The notes under the pieces are model-generated. The model was given only the letters and a program-made list of their open reading frames with translations. It was not told the origin of the DNA and ran no database searches. 8,921 nucleotides of DNA from an uncultured Legionellales bacterium. Lineage in GTDB: Bacteria; Pseudomonadota; Gammaproteobacteria; UBA1113. Made by a program: the position numbers and the translations under genes. Where the stretch lies: the NCBI GenBank assembly GCA_945956945.1, contig CAMFJO010000019.1, positions 1-8,921 of the forward strand, read 5' to 3'. Positions 1 to 5,263 of this stretch are shown in pieces (within the stretch, counting starts at the first letter, position 1; every line of letters begins with the position of its first letter).

Positions 1-1
1 A

Positions 2-1315
2 GAGACAGGCAGCGCACCGTGCGTGGGGCTCATTGAAGCGGCGCCCTATCAGCAAGCATTGACGCATGCGCTGTTATTTTTACAGGGTAAAAATAACACC
101 ATCATTGATGCTTTGGCGACGCAAATGCAGCAGGCAAGTGAAGCATTCGAATATGAGAAGGCAGCAAAATTGCGTGATCGCATTCAATTATTGCATAAAA
201 CACAACAGCAGCAACATGTTATTTCGGGGGAAGCCAATTGTGATGTGTTGGGACTAGCAGAAGTAGGGTATCAAGTGTGCGTGTCTGTTTTATCCATACG
301 TCAGGGAGAGTTGGTCAATAGCCAAGCGTATTTCCCCAGCGTACCGGATAATACGGATGTGGCCGAAATCATGGAATCTTTTATTAGTCAGTATTACAGC
401 CGTGATGTGAACCAAACCTTATCAGTAGAATTAGACATTTTGGTCCCCGTTCCTTTAAAAGAAGCTGCTTCGCTAAGGGCCTTTCTGCAAGAGCAATACC
501 AGGTGGAAGTTCATATCAAAAAACCACAGCGGGGGGTTAAATTAAAATGGTTGACTATGGCCACAGACAATGCCAAAGTAGCCTTACAGCAACATACGAC
601 CCACGCGAAACGCTTGCTGGAACAATTTAAGGCACTGTCTATTTTGCTGGATACGCCGGCAGAGATAGAACGCATAGCATGTTTTGATATCAGCCATGCA
701 GGGGGAGAAGCGACGGTGGCTTCCTGTGTGGTGTTTGATAGACAGGGGGCCTGTACCCGCGATTATAGGCGTTACCATATTAAAGGAATTACGGCGGGTG
801 ACGATTATGCGGCGCTCAAACAAGCGGTATCGCGCCATTTTGGCTATTTATTGACTCAATCATTGCCTTTGCCCGATTTGCTGTTGATTGATGGTGGCAA
901 GGGTCAATTATCAGCCGTTCACTCCGCATTAACTGAGCTCGCTTTAAATGAATTGCTGTTACTGGGTATTGCCAAGGGAGAAGGGCGTAAGCCTGGGTTA
1001 GAAACCCTGTTTTTATGGGGGCAAAAGCAGGGAATACATTGTAGAGAAGATGCAATCGCGTTACACTTATTACAGCAGGTTCGGGATGAGGCCCATCGTT
1101 TTGCCATTACAGGACACCGCAAATTGCGCGATAAGCGGCGGCTGCATTCTGATTTAGAAACCATAGCAGGGATAGGCCCAAAGCGGCGTCAGCGATTATT
1201 AGAATATTTTGGCGGTTGGCAAGAGTTAAAACGCGCTCACCCCGATGATTTGGTGAAAGTGCCTGGAATAAGTCCTGCACTGGCACGGCGGATTTATGAG
1301 AATTTACACACATAG
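2..1315 (+). CDS. uvrC: UvrABC system protein C (excinuclease subunit), 5'-truncated by the window edge
   Basis: UvrC makes the 3' and 5' incisions around DNA lesions in nucleotide excision repair, after UvrA/UvrB have located the damage; it acts in the cytoplasm on the nucleoid. The reading frame is open to the left edge, so the true start lies upstream and the N-terminal GIY-YIG nuclease domain is missing; 437 residues are present of about 600 expected. The visible part begins just before the conserved SAPCVGLI segment. A UVR (UvrB-interacting) motif follows at bases ~104-220 (SEAFEYEKAAKLRDRI). Next is the RNase H-like 5'-incision domain with CFDISH (Asp at 686-688), LLIDGGKGQL (Asp at 890-892) and VRDEAHRFA (Asp at 1085-1087). 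Tandem helix-hairpin-helix motifs (IAGIGPKRR and VPGISPALA) lie at ~1166-1312. All catalytic elements of the visible half look intact. It precedes pgsA by 11 bases, the same gene order as in E. coli. Identification is secure. Confidence 0.97.
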   Translation, partial: ETGSAPCVGLIEAAPYQQALTHALLFLQGKNNTIIDALATQMQQASEAFEYEKAAKLRDRIQLLHKTQQQQHVISGEANCDVLGLAEVGYQVCVSVLSIRQGELVNSQAYFPSVPDNTDVAEIMESFISQYYSRDVNQTLSVELDILVPVPLKEAASLRAFLQEQYQVEVHIKKPQRGVKLKWLTMATDNAKVALQQHTTHAKRLLEQFKALSILLDTPAEIERIACFDISHAGGEATVASCVVFDRQGACTRDYRRYHIKGITAGDDYAALKQAVSRHFGYLLTQSLPLPDLLLIDGGKGQLSAVHSALTELALNELLLLGIAKGEGRKPGLETLFLWGQKQGIHCREDAIALHLLQQVRDEAHRFAITGHRKLRDKRRLHSDLETIAGIGPKRRQRLLEYFGGWQELKRAHPDDLVKVPGISPALARRIYENLHT

Positions 1316-1319
1316 AGGA
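1314..1319 (+). promoter_or_regulatory. Ribosome binding site deciding the pgsA start
   Basis: AGAGGA overlaps the uvrC stop codon and lies 7 bases before the ATG at 1327. The in-frame GTG at 1321 would be only 1 base from it, so ATG 1327 is the better start. No promoter is visible between the genes, so pgsA is probably co-transcribed with uvrC. Confidence 0.7.
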
Positions 1320-1326
1320 AGTGGTT

Positions 1327-1890
1327 ATGACGATACCCAACATGTTGACCCTATTTCGTATTTTTTTAGTGCCTCTTTTTGTTCTTTTCTTTTATTTGCC
1401 TTTTCCGAGCTTATCTTTGTTAACCGCAGGTATTTTTGCTTTTGCCGCCATCACGGATTGGCTTGATGGTTATTTAGCACGTAATTTGTCACAGGCAACT
1501 CGTCTCGGGGCTTTTTTGGATCCGGTGGCAGATAAATTGGTTGTGGTGATGGCCTTGGTTCTCTTGGTAGGAGAACATGCTTTCCCTTGGATGGCAATTC
1601 CCGCAGCGATCATCATCGGTCGAGAAATTGTGGTATCCGCCTTGCGTGAGTGGATGGCAGAATTGGGGCAAAGAGCTTCCGTAGCCGTATCCTATTTAGC
1701 AAAAATTAAAACTTTGGTACAAATGCTGGCCATCTTTTTGCTATTGATAGGGCGTGTGCAGACCTTATCGTGGGCGAAATGGTTGGCGTGGGCTGGGTAT
1801 ATAGGATTGTATATCGCCGCGGCTTTGACGGTTTGGACCTTATTGCTGTATCTGCGCGCAGCTTGGGGTGAGTTTGCCAAAGCAAGTTAA
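1327..1890 (+). CDS. pgsA: CDP-diacylglycerol--glycerol-3-phosphate 3-phosphatidyltransferase
   Basis: PgsA transfers a phosphatidyl group from CDP-diacylglycerol to sn-glycerol-3-phosphate, giving phosphatidylglycerophosphate, the committed step to phosphatidylglycerol and cardiolipin in the inner membrane. The 187-residue product is close to the 182 of E. coli PgsA. It starts with the family-typical TIPNMLTLFRI and contains the full CDP-alcohol phosphatidyltransferase signature: D44, D47-G48, A51-R52, G61, D65 and D69, with the expected spacing (DGxxARx8GxxxDxxxD). Several hydrophobic membrane segments surround it (about residues 12-42, 72-105, 120-140 and 150-180). ATG 1327 is chosen because of the well-spaced AGAGGA; a GTG two codons upstream is the alternative. 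The gene follows uvrC by 11 bases. In E. coli tRNA genes follow pgsA; none are seen here. Confidence 0.96.
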   Translation: MTIPNMLTLFRIFLVPLFVLFFYLPFPSLSLLTAGIFAFAAITDWLDGYLARNLSQATRLGAFLDPVADKLVVVMALVLLVGEHAFPWMAIPAAIIIGREIVVSALREWMAELGQRASVAVSYLAKIKTLVQMLAIFLLLIGRVQTLSWAKWLAWAGYIGLYIAAALTVWTLLLYLRAAWGEFAKAS

Positions 1891-1916
1891 GTCCCTGGCC
1901 CCAAAGAGGTGGTTTC

Positions 1917-2339
1917 TCAAGTTATCTGATTGGACATGAAGTAAACCATGGTGCTCAATATTCCCACCGACAAGGCCAGTGATATGATAGCCAAATAACG
2001 GGCTTTAGCGCGTTGCAAGGATAAGAGACCGATAAATACCCCCCAGTTCCCTAATAACAGCACAATACCGATAAAAGTGGCTTTGACCCATAATGCTTGC
2101 CAGCTAATATGGTGAAGACTGATGAGCGTAAAACCACTGATAATCTGTATCAGGGCCCCTAAAGTCAGGATCGGCAATGTTTTTTGATGAAGAGAGTGTG
2201 CAAAAGGTGCGCGCTCGTGTTCATCTAGCGGTTGGTACGCCCACCATACCCAATAAGATTGTACGACCAGAATGGTGCAAAACACCAACGAACCAGACAA
2301 AATATGTATTATTTTCAAAGAGTTATATGAATCAAGCAT
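1917..2339 (-). CDS. Four-helix integral membrane protein, DUF2269-like
   Basis: Reads on the minus strand as a 140-residue, strongly hydrophobic protein. About four membrane segments are visible: roughly residues 8-30 (with the IIHILSG motif), 50-70, 80-105 (WVKATFIGIVLLLGNWGVF) and 112-135. The early HILSG followed by a small-residue-rich helix and a short Trp/Tyr-rich turn resembles the DUF2269 family of predicted integral membrane proteins, whose function is unknown; this call is from memory of the family pattern. ATG 2339 is preferred because the protein then begins just before the first helix; an in-frame GTG at 2351 would add four residues. Neither has a strong Shine-Dalgarno. It converges on pgsA, with 26 bases between the stops and no clear terminator. 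It diverges from the operon starting at 2503, so the 163-base gap between them must carry both promoters. Confidence 0.72.
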   Translation of the reverse strand: MLDSYNSLKIIHILSGSLVFCTILVVQSYWVWWAYQPLDEHERAPFAHSLHQKTLPILTLGALIQIISGFTLISLHHISWQALWVKATFIGIVLLLGNWGVFIGLLSLQRAKARYLAIISLALSVGILSTMVYFMSNQIT

Positions 2340-2372
2340 ATTGGGTAACACATTATCTTAGGGTAAAAGAGT

Positions 2373-2380
2373 ATTTTATA
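2373..2380 (-). promoter_or_regulatory. Possible -10 element for the DUF2269-like gene
   Basis: On the minus strand TATAAAAT lies about 34 bases before the ATG at 2339, a suitable place for a -10 box. I see no convincing -35 hexamer 16-18 bases upstream, so this is a weak call in an A/T-rich gap. Confidence 0.3.
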
Positions 2381-2433
2381 CTAGTTCTGGGTAAAATAGC
2401 TTCGAATCACCTTTTCTCAATAAGGTTTTAAGG

Positions 2434-2439
2434 TATAAT
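2434..2439 (+). promoter_or_regulatory. Likely -10 box for the operon starting at 2503
   Basis: A perfect TATAAT lies in the divergent intergenic region, 63 bases before the first ATG, implying a leader of about 57 bases. The region 16-18 bases upstream (about 2411-2417, CTTTTCT) is a poor -35 match, so the promoter may be weak or activator-assisted. Confidence 0.5.
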
Positions 2440-2488
2440 GCTGTTTTACGACAGGCTATATTTTGTCTCATCATGGCGAAGTATACAT

Positions 2489-2496
2489 AAAGGAGG
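2489..2496 (+). promoter_or_regulatory. Strong Shine-Dalgarno before the zinc-ribbon gene
   Basis: AAAGGAGG ends 6 bases before the ATG at 2503. It is a near-complete match to the 16S anti-Shine-Dalgarno and by far the strongest in the window. It fixes the start of the operon's first gene and predicts high translation of a very small protein. Confidence 0.8.
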
Positions 2497-2502
2497 ATCG
2501 TC

Positions 2503-2739
2503 ATGTCATTGTGTGTGTTGTGTGATGCCCGTATGAATTTTCGTAAGGTACCGGTATGGACAGGGGCAAATTTGGCATCACATTATTTATTGATTTGCAG
2601 TGAGTGCGGCTTTGGCCCGGATAAGGCCTATGAAACTGAAGCGCAAGCGATGGCACATTGGCAGCGTATGGTGGAGTTTTATAGTAAAAAAGCCGCGGAA
2701 TATGTAGAAACTGACCCGGATATAACAAACGATGCCTAA
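2503..2739 (+). CDS. Small Lar-like zinc-ribbon protein
   Basis: A 78-residue soluble protein with two CxxC knuckles, C4-x2-C7 and C32-x2-C35, separated by 24 residues, consistent with a four-cysteine zinc ribbon. The second knuckle is followed by GFGPDKAYETEAQAMAHW. This resembles the C-terminal pattern of Lar/restriction-alleviation-like zinc ribbons (CxxCG...GP..A.t.eeA...W). In that family the prototype, phage/Rac Lar, modulates type I restriction-modification. Most chromosomal relatives have no known role, and the same short fold may bind nucleic acid or protein. The tail after residue 57 is charged (KKAAEY, ETDPD). It is first in a tight co-directional unit, has the strongest ribosome binding site in the window, and its stop overlaps the next start by 8 bases. 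Structural class is likely; a restriction-related function is not claimed. Confidence 0.75.
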   Translation: MSLCVLCDARMNFRKVPVWTGANLASHYLLICSECGFGPDKAYETEAQAMAHWQRMVEFYSKKAAEYVETDPDITNDA

Positions 2740-3058
2740 TCAAACCAGCAAACAAAGTCTTTTATTGATAGCCGTTATTTTATTGGTTGTATTGTTGGCG
2801 CCTTATCTGGCAAAAGGAACGGATTTACTGTGGACCTTTTATCGCTGGGGACATGGGTTATTAGCGCCTTTGTTTTCAAGTAGCGGTTTAGGTCATATCA
2901 TTTTGGGGATATTAAGTTTGGGTCTGGTTCCCTTAATCGTCGCTGCTATTCCTAGCCTTATTTATTGGGTGTTAGCGAAAAAACAGTGGCCTTATTTTTG
3001 GCCTTTGGTATGGGCTGTGTTATTGATATTAGCAACCTTATTCATAGTGCATGCTTAA
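2732..3058 (+). CDS. Small hypothetical membrane protein with three predicted helices
   Basis: A 108-residue hydrophobic protein I do not recognise as a named family. Three membrane segments are visible: about residues 8-27, 53-82 (long, possibly kinked at P67 and P74) and 86-107. A short loop between the first two carries Trp, Arg and His (W34, R38, W39, H41), and KKQWP separates the last two. There is no signal-peptidase or lipobox motif, so the first helix is more likely an anchor than a cleaved signal. Its ATG lies inside the end of the upstream gene (ATGCCTAA, 8-base overlap), indicating translational coupling. The rhomboid gene follows 3 bases later. The position suggests a role in the same membrane, perhaps as a partner of the rhomboid, but only proximity supports this. 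Confidence 0.75.
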   Translation: MPNQTSKQSLLLIAVILLVVLLAPYLAKGTDLLWTFYRWGHGLLAPLFSSSGLGHIILGILSLGLVPLIVAAIPSLIYWVLAKKQWPYFWPLVWAVLLILATLFIVHA

Positions 3059-3061
3059 ATT

Positions 3062-3646
3062 ATGGCTTTAACTCTCGCAGATATTTCTACGGCATTAATG
3101 GCAACCATCACCGCCATTAAACTTAATATGCTGTTACCCGCACTGGTCATTGCTTTTTTGTGGTGTATCAATGTCATCAACTGGATGGGCAATCATTTTT
3201 TACGGGTTTTAGCGCTTTATCCACGTCATTGGGCGGGTATTCCTGGAATTTTTTTTAGTCCCTTGGTGCATGCCAATGCAGAGCATTTATTGTTTAATAG
3301 CATACCCTTATTCTTATTAATCGCTTTTTTATCGGCAATGATAGGTCCTCTGTATTTTAGCGAAGTGTCAGCAGCGATTGTCATTGTATCCGGCAGTCTT
3401 TTGTGGTTAGTGGGCCGCAAAGGATTGCACGTAGGTGCGAGTGGTGTGATCATGGGTTATTGGACGTATATTTTAGCCTATACCTGGCGCCACCCCTCTT
3501 TGAATGCGGTTATCATGAGTGCCATCATGCTGTATTATTTAGGCAGTTTGATTTTCAGTTTGTTTCCTGCTGAGGAAAAAACATCCTGGGAAGGGCATTG
3601 TTGTGGTGCTGTGGCGGGTATCCTCGTCGCGCATTTTTTATCGTAG
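3062..3646 (+). CDS. Rhomboid family intramembrane serine protease
   Basis: A 194-residue polytopic membrane protein with rhomboid hallmarks. H70, H75 and N79 form the HxxxxHxxxN motif of the second catalytic-core helix. GASG at 125-128 supplies the nucleophile S127, and H179 in EGHCCGAVAG is the dyad histidine. Rhomboids cleave membrane-spanning substrates inside the bilayer with this Ser-His dyad. About six membrane segments are apparent, consistent with a minimal bacterial rhomboid. An N-terminal stretch ends with YPRHWAG before the FFSPLVHAN segment, typical of the class. The natural substrate cannot be read from sequence. The gene starts 3 bases after the upstream stop with no clear Shine-Dalgarno, so it probably depends on re-initiation. 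It is followed 12 bases later by truA. Catalytic residues are all present, so it should be active. Confidence 0.92.
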   Translation: MALTLADISTALMATITAIKLNMLLPALVIAFLWCINVINWMGNHFLRVLALYPRHWAGIPGIFFSPLVHANAEHLLFNSIPLFLLIAFLSAMIGPLYFSEVSAAIVIVSGSLLWLVGRKGLHVGASGVIMGYWTYILAYTWRHPSLNAVIMSAIMLYYLGSLIFSLFPAEEKTSWEGHCCGAVAGILVAHFLS

Positions 3647-3658
3647 GGGGCAAACAGA

Positions 3659-4444
3659 ATGCGAATGGCGCTCTCTTTAGAATACGATGGCTCACACTAT
3701 TGGGGCTGGCAGCGACAAAGTACAGAAACAAGTGTACAGGCAGCAGTTGAACAGGCTTTAAGCCGTGTGGCAGCAGAGCCTATACGTGTTTTTTGTGCAG
3801 GTCGTACGGATAAGGGCGTGCATGCAACGACACAGATTATTCATTTCGATACCCATAGCGTGCGGGCGCCGCATGCGTGGATTATCGGCGGCAACAGTTA
3901 TTTGCCCAAAGACATTCGTTTACACTGGATACAGGAAGTTCCTGCGGATTTTCATGCACGATTCAGCGCTTTTAGTCGGCGTTATTGTTATGTATTACAG
4001 GTCAGCCCTATTTCTCCCGCTATTTTAGCGCCTTATGTTAGTTGGCGTTATGGAGAGAGCCTGGATGAAACTGCCATGGCGAAGGCTTGTGAATTGTTAT
4101 TAGGACAACATGATTTTTCATCCTTCAGAGACGCCGAATGCCAGGCTAAAACGCCAGTACGAACTGTCACGCTTTGCCGCTTACAAAAACACCATCATCT
4201 TTTTACTCTGGACATAGAAGCCGATGGTTTTTTACACCACATGGTGCGCAATATCATGGGGGTATTAATCGAGATTGGTTTGGGTAAACAGCCTGTGGAT
4301 TGGATGAGTGAGGTATTATGTGCATGCGATAGACGTACGGCCGCCATGACTGCGCCGCCTAATGGGCTATACCTAACACACATCGGTTATCCAGAACGCT
4401 TTGCTTTACCAGTCACCTTGCGTAGACCATTGTTTTTAAGTTAA
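3659..4444 (+). CDS. truA: tRNA pseudouridine(38-40) synthase
   Basis: TruA isomerises uridines 38, 39 and 40 in the anticodon stem-loop of many tRNAs to pseudouridine. The 261-residue protein (E. coli has 270) opens with the family's LSLEYDGSHYWGWQRQ. It has the catalytic motif CAGRTDKGVHA with the nucleophilic D51, RRYCYVL near residue 108, and HDFSSFRDAECQ near 160. The C-terminal FLHHMVRNIMGVLIEIG is the conserved active-site helix. A GGGGG-containing ribosome binding site at 3645-3650 is 8 bases from ATG 3659; a second ATG two codons on is a minor alternative. The gene sits inside the rhomboid/FAH unit, 12 bases after one and 10 before the other. No truncation or missing key residue is seen. 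Confidence 0.96.
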   Translation: MRMALSLEYDGSHYWGWQRQSTETSVQAAVEQALSRVAAEPIRVFCAGRTDKGVHATTQIIHFDTHSVRAPHAWIIGGNSYLPKDIRLHWIQEVPADFHARFSAFSRRYCYVLQVSPISPAILAPYVSWRYGESLDETAMAKACELLLGQHDFSSFRDAECQAKTPVRTVTLCRLQKHHHLFTLDIEADGFLHHMVRNIMGVLIEIGLGKQPVDWMSEVLCACDRRTAAMTAPPNGLYLTHIGYPERFALPVTLRRPLFLS

Positions 4445-4454
4445 AGGAATTCTT

Positions 4455-5084
4455 ATGGACAAACTCATCTGTGCTGGTAAAAATTACCTGGAACACGCCG
4501 CGGAAATGAAAGATGGCGTTCCCGAGAAACCAGTCTTATTTTTAAAACCACCCAGTGTGTTGAAAGTGTGTGAAGAGTGGCAGCGCGAATATGAACTGAA
4601 GTGGCCAGCACATGCCACAGCGGGGGACATTCATTATGAATGCGAGCTGGTGTTTTTGATCAGCCGAGACGGTTATTGTTTATCAAAGGAAGAAGCGCGT
4701 GTAGCTATTTCCCATGTGACAGTCGGGTTGGATCTAACCAATCGCACTCTGCAAAAGAATGCCAAAGAAATACGCGGACCCTGGGAAGTAGGCAAAGTAT
4801 TTCCCGATGCGGCGGTGATAGGTCCCTGGATTTCTTTGGACGGGTTGGATATCAATGCGCTGAATTTTGAATTTGCTTTAAAGGGTGAGATTCGCCAAAG
4901 TGCTTGTAGTAGCGAGATGCGTTTTAATCCAGTGGAATTGCTCGTGTACGCCAGCCAATATTTTCCCATTTGTGCCGGTGATGTCCTGTTTACCGGTACG
5001 CCCGCAGGGGTTGGCCCAATCCATCAGGGAGATAGGGGGCAATTAAGTTTAGAGGGTTATTCTTATACGGTGAAATGGAATTAA
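4455..5084 (+). CDS. Fumarylacetoacetate hydrolase (FAH) family protein, YcgM-like
   Basis: A 209-residue enzyme of the single-domain FAH superfamily, similar in length to E. coli YcgM (219). It begins with KLICAGKNYLEHAAEM, typical of the group (variants of IxxxGxNYxxHxxE). The divalent-metal ligands are visible as E62 and E64 in YECELVFLI and D93 in VGLDLTNR. K114 in WEVGKVF and the LFTGTPAGVGP loop (177-187) complete the active-site pattern. Family members cleave carbon-carbon bonds of acylpyruvates or decarboxylate/tautomerise oxaloacetate; the exact substrate cannot be assigned. AAAGGAA at 4443-4449 is well placed for ATG 4455. It is last in the unit that includes truA, and no partner genes of aromatic catabolism are nearby. 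This argues against a degradative operon and for a housekeeping metabolite-clearing role (inference). Confidence 0.9.
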   Translation: MDKLICAGKNYLEHAAEMKDGVPEKPVLFLKPPSVLKVCEEWQREYELKWPAHATAGDIHYECELVFLISRDGYCLSKEEARVAISHVTVGLDLTNRTLQKNAKEIRGPWEVGKVFPDAAVIGPWISLDGLDINALNFEFALKGEIRQSACSSEMRFNPVELLVYASQYFPICAGDVLFTGTPAGVGPIHQGDRGQLSLEGYSYTVKWN

Positions 5085-5115
5085 TCATCGACAAGATTCT
5101 TACCGCCTAGGGTTG

Positions 5116-5133
5116 CATTGCTAAAAAGCAATG
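5116..5133 (+). terminator. Hairpin after the FAH gene (possible terminator without U-tract)
   Basis: CATTGCT-AAAA-AGCAATG forms a perfect 7-bp stem with a 4-base loop, 31 bases after the FAH stop. It is followed by GTCTATACC, not a run of T, so intrinsic termination would be inefficient. It may mark a 3' end through processing, or a pause. The loop and stem are simple enough that chance cannot be excluded. Confidence 0.4.
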
Positions 5134-5163
5134 TCTATACCGAAAGCATCTGAATATGCGAAC

Positions 5164-5218
5164 TAGAAAATTTTAAGTGCTTTCTATACACGCCATTGAT
5201 TTTTAAAATAATTTTCTA
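5164..5218. repeat. 9-bp inverted repeat upstream of the VWA gene
   Basis: TAGAAAATT (5164-5172) and AATTTTCTA (5210-5218) are exact inverted complements, with a 37-base spacer and centres 46 bases apart. They bracket the best -10-like sequence of this gap. They could be paired regulator sites, but both arms are A/T-rich and chance is possible. Confidence 0.4.
5181..5209 (+). promoter_or_regulatory. Weak candidate promoter for the VWA gene
   Basis: TTTCTA (5181-5186) and TAAAAT (5204-5209) are separated by 17 bases; the -10 matches the consensus at 5 of 6 positions, the -35 at only 3. A second option is TTGATT (5196-5201) with TATAGA (5217-5222), but its spacer is 15. The start may need an activator. 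AAGGAG at 5251-5256 is a good ribosome binding site 7 bases before ATG 5264. Confidence 0.28.
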
Positions 5219-5220
5219 TA
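5181..5220 (+). repeat. Direct repeat TTTCTATA at 32-bp spacing
   Basis: TTTCTATA occurs at 5181-5188 and at 5213-5220, each followed by one variable base and AC. The 32-bp period is about three helical turns, putting both copies on the same face of the DNA, as for an operator bound cooperatively. Outside the core the flanks match only partly. Confidence 0.4.
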
Positions 5221-5263
5221 GACTACGGCCTTCAGTAAAAACACATGATGAAGGAGCATTTTT

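Noticed and set aside
1321..1323. GTG as an upstream start of pgsA
   Set aside because: Only one base separates it from AGAGGA; ATG 1327 has normal spacing and gives the family-typical N-terminus.
1863..1904. TTGGGG and CCCCAA around the pgsA stop as a terminator stem
   Set aside because: The 30-base loop is too large and no T-tract follows.
1891..1916. tRNA genes after pgsA, as in E. coli
   Set aside because: The gap is 26 bases and is followed at once by the minus-strand gene; no cloverleaf-sized sequence is present.
2177..2431. Plus-strand open frame opposite the DUF2269-like gene
   Set aside because: Its product has no coherent hydrophobic or domain pattern, whereas the minus strand gives a clean four-helix protein.
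2453..2474. Possible GACA/TGTC hairpin in the leader of the zinc-ribbon gene
   Set aside because: Only four pairs, with a long A/T loop; not distinguishable from chance and no riboswitch features.
4673..4969. Minus-strand open frame inside the FAH gene
   Set aside because: It is a shadow of a strongly conserved plus-strand enzyme, and its translation has no recognisable pattern.
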